NCBI GenBank assembly: GCA_006226425.1
Contig: SBGX01000011.1
Location: 124,001 to 188,000, forward strand
DNA length: 64,000 bases
DNA from: Bacteroidota bacterium
GTDB taxonomy: Bacteria > Bacteroidota > Bacteroidia > Flavobacteriales_D > Crocinitomicaceae
Direction: 5' to 3'
The first letter of the stretch is position 1, and the number at the start of each line of letters is the position of its first letter. The notes under the pieces were generated by a model, which had not been told where the DNA came from, ran no database searches, and worked only from the letters and a program-made list of their open reading frames with translations. A program made the translations under genes and the position numbers. Of this stretch, positions 36,149-44,910 are shown in pieces.

Positions 36149-36232
36149 CCTTTAATCAGGGGAAATTAAGAATTGAATACCTTCAGGTCGAACATTTATT
36201 CCGATATTCGCTATTGAACAGAAGAAAAGACC

Positions 36233-36694
36233 ATGGAATTTATTGAGCCGAAGCTAGAGCAAGCATTGATTTATCTGGAACGATTGGAACCCGAAACCAA
36301 AGCCCTTTGGGGAACGATGAATGCACAACGAATGGTAGAACATTTGACTGATGCCATCCGAATGGCTCAGGGAAAGGGAGATTATAAATTGGAAATTCCA
36401 GAAGATAAGGTGGCGAAAGCACAGGCGTTCTTGATTTCGGACTACCCAATGCCCAGAAATTTTCAGGCATCTTTTGCTCCGATAGAATATAGTTTGAGAA
36501 ATGAAGAAATGGCACTGGCCATCGATGAGTTTGTGCAGGAATGGCTGTCTTTTGAAGAGTATTACCAGGAAGAAGAAGGAAGAACCAATCTACATCCCAA
36601 TTTTGGTATCCTTAACTACGAACAGTGGTTGAGACTGCATGCAAAACACTTAACGCATCATTTTCAACAGTTTGCATTAATACCGGAGTCGTAG
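36233..36694 (+). CDS. DUF1569 (DinB-like) family protein
   Basis: A 153-residue helical protein with the DUF1569 C-terminal signature HPNFGILNYEQWLRLHAKHL followed by THHFQQF. The His residues (H46-like in MVEHL, and the HAKHLTHH cluster) suit the metal site of the DinB/YfiT four-helix fold. Function is unknown; such proteins may act as metal-dependent hydrolases or thiol transferases (family inference). It stands alone between the lipid kinase and the pseudouridine synthase. Confidence 0.85.
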   Translation: MEFIEPKLEQALIYLERLEPETKALWGTMNAQRMVEHLTDAIRMAQGKGDYKLEIPEDKVAKAQAFLISDYPMPRNFQASFAPIEYSLRNEEMALAIDEFVQEWLSFEEYYQEEEGRTNLHPNFGILNYEQWLRLHAKHLTHHFQQFALIPES

Positions 36695-36702
36695 AGAAAT
36701 TG

Positions 36703-36731
36703 TTGGTATAATAGTTTTATTCCTACCTTTG
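36703..36731 (+). promoter_or_regulatory. promoter (TTG-N18-TACCTTTG) of the RluB-type gene
   Basis: TTG at 36703-36705 and TACCTTTG at 36724-36731, 18 bases apart, match the Bacteroidota -33/-7 pattern. The box ends 18 bases before the ATG at 36750. The TTG inside the -7 box is therefore not a start codon. Confidence 0.7.
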
Positions 36732-36749
36732 CAGAAATTTCTGCTCGCG

Positions 36750-37643
36750 ATGAACACAAATAAAAAAGGGGGAAAGTACGATCGTAAGAAGACCCCGTCA
36801 AAATCAACTCCTTCAAATTCGAAGCCTGCTGCGACTGCTGCAGATAAGAAAGGAGTTTCCAAAAGAGATAAGCAAAAGTATGCAACCTATAAGGAACGCC
36901 TGAAAAAAGGTGATCCACTTCCTTCGTTCAATGAGGACGAAATTCGCTTGAATAAATTTCTGTCGAATGCAGGAGTGGCTTCCAGACGGGAGGCAGATGT
37001 ACTGATTTCTTCCGGTGTAATCTCTGTAAACGATAAAATCGTGACGGAAATGGGATTAAAAATCCGTCCGGGAGATGTTGTCAAATACGACGGTGAAACA
37101 ATTAATGCGGAGAAGAAAAGGTACGTATTACTGAACAAGCCAAAGGGGTTTATTACTACCATGGATGATCCCCTGGGGAGAAAGACCGTCATGAGCCTGG
37201 TTAGAAAGGCCTGTAGAGAACGGATTTATCCAGTTGGGAGGCTTGATCGGGAAACAACGGGCTTACTTTTGTTCACCAATGATGGAGATTTGGCAAAGAA
37301 GTTAACGCACCCAAGACATCAGGCATCCAAAATATACCACGTTCACCTCAATAAGGGGGCGTCGGTGGAAGACCTTAAAAAACTAATGGAAGGTGTTTTC
37401 CTGGATGATGGGAAGGTGATTTGTGATGCTGCCGAGTTTGTCAAGGGAGGATCATCTTATGAAGTTGGGGTGGAACTGCACTCTGGAAAGAATCGGGTTG
37501 TTCGGAGACTATTTGAAGCACTGGGTTATGAAGTCGTTAAGCTGGATCGCGTTCGCTTTGCCGGATTGACTAAAAAAGATCTTCCCAGAGGTTACTTTAG
37601 ACATCTGACAGAACAAGAGGTAGCCTTTTTAAAAATGAAGTAA
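36750..37643 (+). CDS. RluB/RsuA-family rRNA pseudouridine synthase
   Basis: A 297-residue enzyme. A 65-residue Lys/Ser-rich, probably disordered N-terminus precedes an S4 RNA-binding domain (IRLNKFLSNAGVASRREAD) and the RsuA-type catalytic domain with the GRLDRETTGLLLFTNDGD active-site segment carrying the nucleophilic Asp. It most likely modifies 23S or 16S rRNA; RluB, RluE, RluF and RsuA types cannot be separated with certainty, and RluB is the best guess. The start is ATG 36750, since the open frame upstream lies in the promoter. The next gene starts one base after the stop. Confidence 0.93.
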   Translation: MNTNKKGGKYDRKKTPSKSTPSNSKPAATAADKKGVSKRDKQKYATYKERLKKGDPLPSFNEDEIRLNKFLSNAGVASRREADVLISSGVISVNDKIVTEMGLKIRPGDVVKYDGETINAEKKRYVLLNKPKGFITTMDDPLGRKTVMSLVRKACRERIYPVGRLDRETTGLLLFTNDGDLAKKLTHPRHQASKIYHVHLNKGASVEDLKKLMEGVFLDDGKVICDAAEFVKGGSSYEVGVELHSGKNRVVRRLFEALGYEVVKLDRVRFAGLTKKDLPRGYFRHLTEQEVAFLKMK

Positions 37644-37644
37644 T

Positions 37645-38325
37645 ATGACTGGAAGAGCTCTGGGTCTCTTATTGTTTTTGGGCTTGTATGCCTGCGGAAA
37701 GCAAACATATAAGCATCCATATTCGGAATTCTTTTTCCCTTACAATGAAGAGGTAAAGGTGTACGTTTTTAAGGACCATAAGAACGCCTTGAAAGAGCAA
37801 TACTACAGGGTTTTTGGAATCAATGATTCGTATGGAAAGCACATTGTCCTTGAAATGTACAGTGAGGATGCCCGACTTTTGCAAGCCTACAATTACCAGG
37901 CAGACAGCCTATTTGTCATGGATCACATGGTGGTGGACCGTAACAAAAAGAAGTTAAAAGCCTTATTAATGAAAAGGGATTTGTTTCCAGGGTCAGTTGA
38001 TGAACAGAGTTGGTTTGCCAGTAAGTTCCCAGGATTCCGGGACTCTACAATTATTTTGAGTGAAATCAAACGAAATTTTGTCGAAGCAAGTCCTCAAAAA
38101 ATGCAAGTGATGGATGAATCCAGAAATGTGATCGTTTTTCGAGATACCATGCGGATGACAGCCATTAATTTGGGAAATAAGAAAGAAAATCAGGTTCAGT
38201 CCGTTTTCAAGGTGTATTTTGCGGAGGGAGTTGGACTGTTTCGCATCGAAGGAGAGGAAGGGAGAGCAGACTTAAGGCTTGATCGTATTCTGAGCCAGGA
38301 AGAATGGCTTCGTGCGATGAAATAA
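37645..38325 (+). CDS. predicted lipoprotein, unknown function
   Basis: A 226-residue protein with a short signal peptide and lipobox LGLYAC (Cys17). The residues after Cys are GKQTYK, basic rather than acidic, so periplasmic retention is more likely than surface export. The mature part is charged and mixed, with no recognised domain. It begins one base after the rluB-type gene and ends 4 bases before the next gene, so all three are probably one transcript. Confidence 0.68.
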   Translation: MTGRALGLLLFLGLYACGKQTYKHPYSEFFFPYNEEVKVYVFKDHKNALKEQYYRVFGINDSYGKHIVLEMYSEDARLLQAYNYQADSLFVMDHMVVDRNKKKLKALLMKRDLFPGSVDEQSWFASKFPGFRDSTIILSEIKRNFVEASPQKMQVMDESRNVIVFRDTMRMTAINLGNKKENQVQSVFKVYFAEGVGLFRIEGEEGRADLRLDRILSQEEWLRAMK

Positions 38326-38329
38326 TTGA

Positions 38330-39211
38330 ATGATGATGAAATTAGGGGTATTCATAGGGCTGATTTTGACCTGTTGTTTTGCAACAGAGTTACAAGCTCA
38401 AAAGGTCTTTAAAAATATCAAGAAGCATTCAACGGCAAAAAACACCTTATGGGGATATTGGGGCTACAATCGGTCGGTTTATTCCAAAAGTGACATTACG
38501 TTTCGTGGCAGGGGCTACGATTTTACACTGAAAGGATCAAGGGCTTCTGACAATCCGAGTAAAAAGTTCAGTGAGTATGTGGACTTGGCGAAGATTACCG
38601 TACCACAGTTCAACGCTCGAGTTGGTTACTACTACAAAGATCATTATTCGATTTCGTTGGGATATGACCATATGAAGTACCTGTTTAATGATGCGAACGA
38701 TGTGCTGATTGATGGCTATGTAAATCCGGGAATTGATTCCACCTGGTCGGGAATTTATCAGGATGCCAGAACCGTTACGAACCGGAAGAATTTCCATTAT
38801 GAGAATTCCAATGGATTAAATTATATCCGTTTTGAATTGACACGAAGTGACAAGTTTTATCAATCAAAAAACAAATGGGTGGCACTAGTCAGTAATTTTA
38901 GCCTGGGAACCGGGTGTGTGTTGACCATTTCGGATTTCAATTTTGCAGGGAAATTTGATCGCTACGTGGCATCGATTTCTGGGTATGGTTTTTCTGGTCA
39001 CGTGTCATTGAGACTGGAATTTTTCCGACATTTTTTCATTCAACCGGAACTGAGTGGAGGACGAATTAATCTTTCCAAGGTTCATTTGAGAAAAGATGAT
39101 GACAGCGCAGTTGCCAGTCACAAATTTTGGTATGGTCAACGCAATATTACAGCGGGCTTTCTCCTGTACCTGAAGCCTCAAAGTGGCTGTCAGGATTGCC
39201 CGGTTTGGTAA
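38330..39211 (+). CDS. predicted outer-membrane beta-barrel protein
   Basis: A 293-residue protein with a signal peptide (ending ATELQAQ near residue 24) and an alternating polar/aromatic pattern with many Tyr, Phe and Gly, as in small outer-membrane barrels: RVGYYYKDHYSISLGYDH is an example strand pair. It ends with a Cys-containing tail, GCQDCPVW. Three Met codons in a row at 38330-38338 leave the exact start open. No family name can be given. It converges with the TonB receptor gene, with a 5-base gap. Confidence 0.68.
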   Translation: MMMKLGVFIGLILTCCFATELQAQKVFKNIKKHSTAKNTLWGYWGYNRSVYSKSDITFRGRGYDFTLKGSRASDNPSKKFSEYVDLAKITVPQFNARVGYYYKDHYSISLGYDHMKYLFNDANDVLIDGYVNPGIDSTWSGIYQDARTVTNRKNFHYENSNGLNYIRFELTRSDKFYQSKNKWVALVSNFSLGTGCVLTISDFNFAGKFDRYVASISGYGFSGHVSLRLEFFRHFFIQPELSGGRINLSKVHLRKDDDSAVASHKFWYGQRNITAGFLLYLKPQSGCQDCPVW

Positions 39212-39216
39212 TCAAC

Positions 39217-41664
39217 TCATTTCCTCTTCTGAAGCCTGAGATCCAGGCGATAATAGAATAACGGAAGGAATCCGAGCTGTGTTTTTTCCGCAATTGGTTC
39301 GGCTGTCGGATTCGCCAGGTCCGGGGCAAAAGCCAGCCCAAGCAGGTTTCTCGTGTTGAAGAGATTGACAAGATCCAAACCAATTTCATGAGTCATATTG
39401 CGCGCGTTGTATTTCCAGTTCACTTTGAGATCAAAGCGGAAATAGTCTCGGAATTGACGTTCGTTGAAAGCCGAATCAATAAAGACGAGTTCATATTTTT
39501 TTCGAGTTTCATCCAGGTTGACAAAACCATAGCGTTTTCCACCTGCAACAGTCGTTTTGATTCCGATAGACAGACTTTGTTTTTCGCTTAGTTTGAATTC
39601 TTTTCCTCCCAAGAGATTAAGTGTATAAGTTCCGTTGTAGGAGGAGTTTCGTTCAATCCCATCCTGCCCCTTGTACTTCGAATCATAGAGCGAGGCGGTG
39701 AAGAGGAAAAAGAAGGATTTATCGAAGAATTTCTGAACCGTTAACTCAATTCCGTAGTTCCTGCCAGTCCCTTCATTGACCAGACTATCTGGGAAAATGC
39801 GGGCGAAACCGCTTCCCTGATTGAGTAATGAAAAGGCAGAAGGGTAATAGGTAACCGGAATCTGGAAAAGGTACTGGTAATAAGCTTCCGTTTTGATCTG
39901 TAAGTTTTTGGAAAAATTCTTTTGGTAACCGATCACCTGATGGATACTTTTGGTAAAATCCATCCCTTGATTAAATCGTCTTTTGGGACCTCCAAGGGAA
40001 TCTCCATGGTAGGAGTAGGTGTAGAGAGGTTGGGTTTGGCTGTGCAGACCCGCTCCGGCAAAAATAGCCTGACCTTTTTTGAAACGCCATTTCCATCCAA
40101 CTCTTGGTTCAACCGGAGAGAAACTTTTACTCAGGGAATAATATTGGGCATGCAGTCCGCTGGTAAAATCCATGTCTTCCGTAATTCGCCAGCGCCATTG
40201 CACAAAAGGTTGAACGAGTAAAGCACCTCCATTGAAATCCCAACGATTCACAAATTGACTGTGGTCGGTGACCAGGACGGAATCATTCATGTTCATCCAC
40301 TGATATTCCACGTTAGCACCAAATTTGATGAGGTGGCGAGTGTTGAACTTGTGATTCAGGCTGATGTAGTTAGACAGGCGTTGGGTTTTAAACTGATAGC
40401 CCATTAACTGGTAAATGGAATCGACAATGATTCGGTAAATCTCCTGATTGTTCTCCTGAACGGTGTCGAGGTGTCGGAGTAAAAAGTCGTGTTTCGAATG
40501 CTGTTCTTCCAGGCTATAGGCCAGGGTGTTTGTCAGGAAGGATTTTTCATTGATCGATTTTTTATACACCAGTCCGCTGACGCCCATAGAGGTTCCAAAG
40601 TACTGGTCGCGATCTCCTTCTCCGTACAGTTCGGTGGAATATTCCTCCAAATCTGAGATTTTGATGGCAATATTGCTTTTTCCACCAATTCCGAACCAGG
40701 AAAGGTTTCCTCCTTTGGCCAATTTCCAGTTGAACTTGAAGGCAGCATCACCGTATTCGGGAACAGCGTCTGTCCCGATTTGAATTCCGAGTACCTGGAA
40801 GAGGCGAAGGGTGGAGTATCTTCCCATGATTAGATAGCTCGATTTTCCGTTGGAGGAGAGTGGTCCTTCCAGAAGGAATTCAGTTCCGAGGAAACCAAAC
40901 TGACCAGTGAACTCATGCCGCTTATTATTTCCGTTCCGGAGTTTCAAATCAAAAACGCCGGAGATACTGTTTCCGTATTCTGCTGGGAAAGCACTCATGA
41001 AGAAATCCGAATTTCCCAGTAGCTTATTGTTCAGGATGGAAACAGGTCCACCGGTACTTCCTGAAATGGCGAAATGGGAAGGGTTCGGAATATCCACTCC
41101 TTCAATTCGATAGACGATTCCTAGAGGGGAGTTTCCCCGCACGATGATATCATTCCGAGAATCATCCGCTCCCTGAACTCCGGCAAAATTGGAGGCCATT
41201 CGAGCGGGGTCGGAACGGGATCCGGCATAACGGTCCGTTTCTTCCACACTGAATTGTTGTGCTGAAACGATAGCGAGTTCATTGATCGTTTCTCCTTTTT
41301 TTCTTCCGACGACCTGTACTTCCTGGGCTTCCTGAAACTTTTCGATCAGTGGAATTTCCAGAACGGTTTCCTTTCCGGTAATGACAACGATGGTGACACT
41401 ACTCGTCTGGTATGATAGGTAGGAGGCACGTAGATCATGTTTCCCAATGGGGACTTCTTTGATTTCGAAGTTTCCATCAAGATCTGTTAGTGTTCTCAGT
41501 AATTTGGTCGAGTCGGAAGTGAAGATCTGGATTTTGGCACCGGTGATGGGGACTTTGGTTTCCCGGTCGAAAACCGTACCTCTGACCGATTGCGTCAATT
41601 GAGCCTGAGATTCGATTGAAATGAGTGCAAACAGAATCGTTAAGATTGCAGCAAAAGCTTTCAT
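39217..41664 (-). CDS. TonB-dependent receptor with carboxypeptidase-like domain
   Basis: An 815-residue outer-membrane receptor. It has a signal peptide to about residue 21, an N-terminal beta-sandwich (about 27-110, with RGTVFDRETKVPITGAKI and TDLDGNFEIKEVP typical of carboxypeptidase-regulatory-like domains), a plug domain (NDIIVRGNSPLGIVYRIEGV) and a 22-strand barrel. No SusD-type partner is next to it, so it is not a standard glycan locus. It follows the peptide-binding lipoprotein gene by 20 bases on the same strand. The substrate is unknown; a peptide is possible from context. TAACATTG lies 5 bases before the start, a weak -7 candidate. Confidence 0.9.
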   Translation of the reverse strand: MKAFAAILTILFALISIESQAQLTQSVRGTVFDRETKVPITGAKIQIFTSDSTKLLRTLTDLDGNFEIKEVPIGKHDLRASYLSYQTSSVTIVVITGKETVLEIPLIEKFQEAQEVQVVGRKKGETINELAIVSAQQFSVEETDRYAGSRSDPARMASNFAGVQGADDSRNDIIVRGNSPLGIVYRIEGVDIPNPSHFAISGSTGGPVSILNNKLLGNSDFFMSAFPAEYGNSISGVFDLKLRNGNNKRHEFTGQFGFLGTEFLLEGPLSSNGKSSYLIMGRYSTLRLFQVLGIQIGTDAVPEYGDAAFKFNWKLAKGGNLSWFGIGGKSNIAIKISDLEEYSTELYGEGDRDQYFGTSMGVSGLVYKKSINEKSFLTNTLAYSLEEQHSKHDFLLRHLDTVQENNQEIYRIIVDSIYQLMGYQFKTQRLSNYISLNHKFNTRHLIKFGANVEYQWMNMNDSVLVTDHSQFVNRWDFNGGALLVQPFVQWRWRITEDMDFTSGLHAQYYSLSKSFSPVEPRVGWKWRFKKGQAIFAGAGLHSQTQPLYTYSYHGDSLGGPKRRFNQGMDFTKSIHQVIGYQKNFSKNLQIKTEAYYQYLFQIPVTYYPSAFSLLNQGSGFARIFPDSLVNEGTGRNYGIELTVQKFFDKSFFFLFTASLYDSKYKGQDGIERNSSYNGTYTLNLLGGKEFKLSEKQSLSIGIKTTVAGGKRYGFVNLDETRKKYELVFIDSAFNERQFRDYFRFDLKVNWKYNARNMTHEIGLDLVNLFNTRNLLGLAFAPDLANPTAEPIAEKTQLGFLPLFYYRLDLRLQKRK

Positions 41665-41684
41665 GCAGACAATGTTAGAATTGA

Positions 41685-43430
41685 TTAGTTCTTACGGACG
41701 TGTTTTTCGTATTCCTCCTTCGTCCACTCATGTAGATAGACTGATCTGAAATCGAAGTAATTCAAGGGGTTTTCGTGTAAATTACGCACCTTGGAGTAAA
41801 GAAGTTGAATATCACCATTGTACCAAAGTGGAATGAGTGGAGGATCTTTCATCAGCTCAACCTCTGCTTTGGCAAAGAGTTCCATTCGTTTCGATTTTTT
41901 CTCTTCTGATTTCGCTGCTTCGAAGAGGCGATCAAAAGCAGGGTTTACATACCTCGATTGATTCATTTTGGATGCTTCCGACATGGACTTGGGAACAATT
42001 TTTCCGTAAAAATTGGTCAGGAAAGATTCCGGACTGACGTAATCCGCAAACCAGGCGGTGCGAAAGAGGTCTCCTTTCAAGTAGTTAGCATCCTGTCTTT
42101 TTTGTTCAAAGGAGGAAGCATCGATATTGACATGGATGCCAAGGACCTGAAAAATCTGGTAAGAGAAATCTTCAGCCACGGCAGCGTGCACATCCCCAAC
42201 ATTTAGGCGGAGTGTGACTGTTCCGAAACCTTCTCCGTTTGGATAACCAGCTTCGGCAAGCAATTTTTTGGCTTTCTCCGGGTCATAACTGTAGGAGACG
42301 GCCTTGATGGCTTTAAAATCATAGGAGCGGAATTGTCTTGAAATAGGAGGGGTAATCCCGTAAATACCGTTTTCGTAGGCCTGTCCTTTCAGAATGGTTT
42401 GTGTAATTCTGTTTCTTCGGATGGCATAGTTGAAAGCCTGACGTACCCGTATATCTTGAAAACGGGGGTCCTTCATATTGAAGAAGTAGTAATTGGTCGC
42501 CAATAGCGGATTATTTCTGAGAATCAAAAGAGGCGGTTTGGAATTAAAATCCTTGATTCTTCCCTCTAGCATAGCTGAAATCCGACTGGTCGGAAGGGCT
42601 TCAATGTAGTGGGTTTTTCCCTCTTCAAATAAATCGAGTTCTTCCAGTTTTTTGTTTTCGATCAGGAACTCAATTTTATCCAGATAGGGAAGTGCATTGC
42701 CTTTTTCGTCGGAGAGATAATAGTCCTCGTTCTTACTAAGAACAATTTGTTTTCGATCGTCTACCTGTTCCGTACCATCGTATTTGAATGGTCCGGTTCC
42801 AATAAGTTCATCTTCTTTTCCAGCTTCAGCCAGTTTTTTGGAAACAATGGCTGCATTGACACCGGCAAGTTTCGAAAGGAAATTCGCATCTGGTTTTTGT
42901 AGCTCTATCTTGAGCGTTTGACCTTTATAACTGATCCCACTGATTTTTTTACTCGTACCTTCATGAAATTCATCAATTCCTTCAATGCTGCCATGAAAGA
43001 AGGAAGCGTACGCCGAAGTAGAATTTCCGTGCTGGTCCTTTTTACTAAGTGATTCAAAGCTAAATATAATGTCTTCCATCGTCAGTTTTCGGTCGGCTTC
43101 GGAACTCAAAAACTCATTTTCATGGAAAAGAACATCTTCCCTGATCTTAAAAGTGTAAGAGGTTTTATCATTAGATACCTTCCAGGATTCGGCCAGGCGT
43201 GGTTCGATACTTAAGTCTTTGGTATTGAAGGAAACGAGTCCTTCCATAACCTGACTGATGACCAGTGCCGAATGCACATCAATAATTTGATTGGGTCTGG
43301 TAGTCGATAATTCGGATCCAATACACATTCGGAAAGTTCCGCCTGCATGTTCAAATAAAGGCTTGTTTTTTCTCCCCCCGCATCCGGTCAAAACAAGAAG
43401 TGCCAACAAGAATGTTGCTAGTTTTTTCAT
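41685..43430 (-). CDS. ABC-type peptide-binding lipoprotein (SBP family 5)
   Basis: A 581-residue lipoprotein of the OppA/DppA (SBP_bac_5) family. The start at 43430 (MKKLATFLLALLVLTGC) gives lipobox LTGC. The residues after Cys are GGRKNK, basic, so it should stay in the periplasm. Family segments include HSALVISQVMEGLVSF, LAESWKVSNDKTSYTFKIR and RQAFNYAIRR. No permease or ATPase genes are adjacent; instead a TonB-dependent receptor follows 20 bases downstream. It may capture peptides delivered by that receptor (inference). Confidence 0.9.
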   Translation of the reverse strand: MKKLATFLLALLVLTGCGGRKNKPLFEHAGGTFRMCIGSELSTTRPNQIIDVHSALVISQVMEGLVSFNTKDLSIEPRLAESWKVSNDKTSYTFKIREDVLFHENEFLSSEADRKLTMEDIIFSFESLSKKDQHGNSTSAYASFFHGSIEGIDEFHEGTSKKISGISYKGQTLKIELQKPDANFLSKLAGVNAAIVSKKLAEAGKEDELIGTGPFKYDGTEQVDDRKQIVLSKNEDYYLSDEKGNALPYLDKIEFLIENKKLEELDLFEEGKTHYIEALPTSRISAMLEGRIKDFNSKPPLLILRNNPLLATNYYFFNMKDPRFQDIRVRQAFNYAIRRNRITQTILKGQAYENGIYGITPPISRQFRSYDFKAIKAVSYSYDPEKAKKLLAEAGYPNGEGFGTVTLRLNVGDVHAAVAEDFSYQIFQVLGIHVNIDASSFEQKRQDANYLKGDLFRTAWFADYVSPESFLTNFYGKIVPKSMSEASKMNQSRYVNPAFDRLFEAAKSEEKKSKRMELFAKAEVELMKDPPLIPLWYNGDIQLLYSKVRNLHENPLNYFDFRSVYLHEWTKEEYEKHVRKN

Positions 43431-43631
43431 GTATAATAAAAACACTGTTAGAATAACAAGTTTACGAAAAAAGCCGCGATTATCAGGAGTAATTTTGCAT
43501 TAAATTGATATGCGTCGAAAGAAATAAGCAATTGGTCGGATTCTAAATGCAAAAAATGATGAATCAAAATTTGGTTTTGCAAAAATTAGTACTTAAACTT
43601 GTACCCTACTAAAAAAGGCAAGATACTTTAG

Positions 43632-44444
43632 ATGAGTGGAAAGAGGATATTTTTAGCAGTTTCCTTTATACTGGCTTTAAGTAACTGGTCCTGGGCGACT
43701 TTATCAATTGAGGGAAGTTATCAGGGGAAGAATCTCTATGTCCAGAATCCGGAAGATAGTGATGGATTTGGGTTCTGCGCTACTAAAGTTACAGTGAACG
43801 GAGATGTAATGCCTGGAGGAACCTCTTCAAGTGCATTTGAGATAGACTTTTCGATGTTCAATATTGAAATCGGTGATCCAGTTTTTATTGTGATTGAGCA
43901 CAACGATGGATGTAAGCCTAAGATTTTGAACCCAGAAGTGTTGCTGCCAAGAAGTACCTTTAAAGTGACTTCGATGTCTGTTTCAGAAAATGGAAAGCTG
44001 GTTTGGAAAACGACAAACGAGCAGGGAAAACTTCCTTTCCTGATTGAGCAGTATCGCTGGAACAAATGGGTTGAAATCGGTGAAGTTCAAGGAAAAGGAA
44101 AAAGTGGAAGCAACGAGAATAGTTATGATTTTCAAGTGATTCCACATTCAGGAGAAAATACCGTAAGAGTTGCACAAGTAGATCACTCCGGTCTGAAAAA
44201 ATCTTCGAAAGAAGTAAAATTTACTTCCACAGCGCCCGTTGTTGAGAAGAATCCAATTAAAGTAAGAAACGAAATTAAATTCACGGCAAATGGAAGTCCG
44301 GTGGAAACCAAATACGAAATTTACGATGCCTATGGGAACATTGTGAAGAAAGGTTTTGGTTCATCCGTGAACTGTGAGAATCTCCTGAAAGGAGCTTACT
44401 ACATTAATTTTGATAATAAAACGGAGAAGTTCTTTAAAGGCTGA
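43632..44444 (+). CDS. secreted protein with possible short sorting-type C-terminus
   Basis: A 270-residue protein with a signal peptide (about 1-22, ending SNWSWA). The body is beta-rich, with a fibronectin-like middle section (about 115-190). The C-terminal 45 residues (KYEIYDAYGNIVKKGFGSS, then a LLKGAYYINF stretch) resemble the last part of a T9SS type A sorting domain, but the usual PNP motif is missing, so this is uncertain. It is followed by a strong intrinsic terminator. The 201-base divergent gap upstream shows no clear promoter match on this strand. Confidence 0.68.
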   Translation: MSGKRIFLAVSFILALSNWSWATLSIEGSYQGKNLYVQNPEDSDGFGFCATKVTVNGDVMPGGTSSSAFEIDFSMFNIEIGDPVFIVIEHNDGCKPKILNPEVLLPRSTFKVTSMSVSENGKLVWKTTNEQGKLPFLIEQYRWNKWVEIGEVQGKGKSGSNENSYDFQVIPHSGENTVRVAQVDHSGLKKSSKEVKFTSTAPVVEKNPIKVRNEIKFTANGSPVETKYEIYDAYGNIVKKGFGSSVNCENLLKGAYYINFDNKTEKFFKG

Positions 44445-44465
44445 TCCGAACAAAATAAATTTTTC

Positions 44466-44493
44466 AAACCCTGATTTAGTCAGGGTTTTTTTT
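44466..44493 (+). terminator. intrinsic terminator after the 43632-44444 gene
   Basis: A 9-bp stem (AAACCCTGA at 44466-44474 with TCAGGGTTT at 44480-44488), loop TTTAG, and a run of T continuing to 44493. It ends 9 bases before the mce start codon, so mce must have its promoter inside or rely on read-through. Confidence 0.88.
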
Positions 44494-44502
44494 GGTATCA
44501 AC

Positions 44503-44901
44503 ATGAACAAAATCGAACACCTGGGTATAGCAGTTAGTGACATGGAGGCTTCTCTGAAAGTTTATGAAACGCTTTTGGGAACCACTTGTTACAAGCAGGA
44601 GGAAGTAGCATCGGAAGGAGTATTAACAGCATTTCTAAAGATAGGAGAAACAAAAATTGAGTTGCTTCAAGCTACGAAGCCGGATAGTCCCATCGCCAAG
44701 TTTATTGAGAAGAAAGGACAGGGGATTCATCACATAGCCTTTGATGTGGACGATATTCATGCAGAAATTAAGCGCCTTTCGGAAGAAGGCTATGAGTTGA
44801 TCCATCAGGAGCCTAAAGATGGGGCAGATGGAAAGATCATTGCTTTTTTGCATCCGAGATCAACAGAGGGAGTTTTGGTGGAATTGTGTCAGGACCGTTA
44901 A
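44503..44901 (+). CDS. mce: methylmalonyl-CoA epimerase
   Basis: A 132-residue VOC-superfamily (glyoxalase-fold) enzyme that interconverts the R and S forms of methylmalonyl-CoA in propionate metabolism. The family pattern is clear: IEHLGIAVSDME at the N-terminus with a metal-binding His, GIHHIAFDVDDI in the middle and a C-terminal FLHPRSTEGVLVELCQ with the metal-binding Glu. The start is ATG 44503; the longer frame upstream crosses the terminator and is not coding. prfB follows after 9 bases. Confidence 0.95.
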   Translation: MNKIEHLGIAVSDMEASLKVYETLLGTTCYKQEEVASEGVLTAFLKIGETKIELLQATKPDSPIAKFIEKKGQGIHHIAFDVDDIHAEIKRLSEEGYELIHQEPKDGADGKIIAFLHPRSTEGVLVELCQDR

Positions 44902-44910
44902 GTAAAGGGA

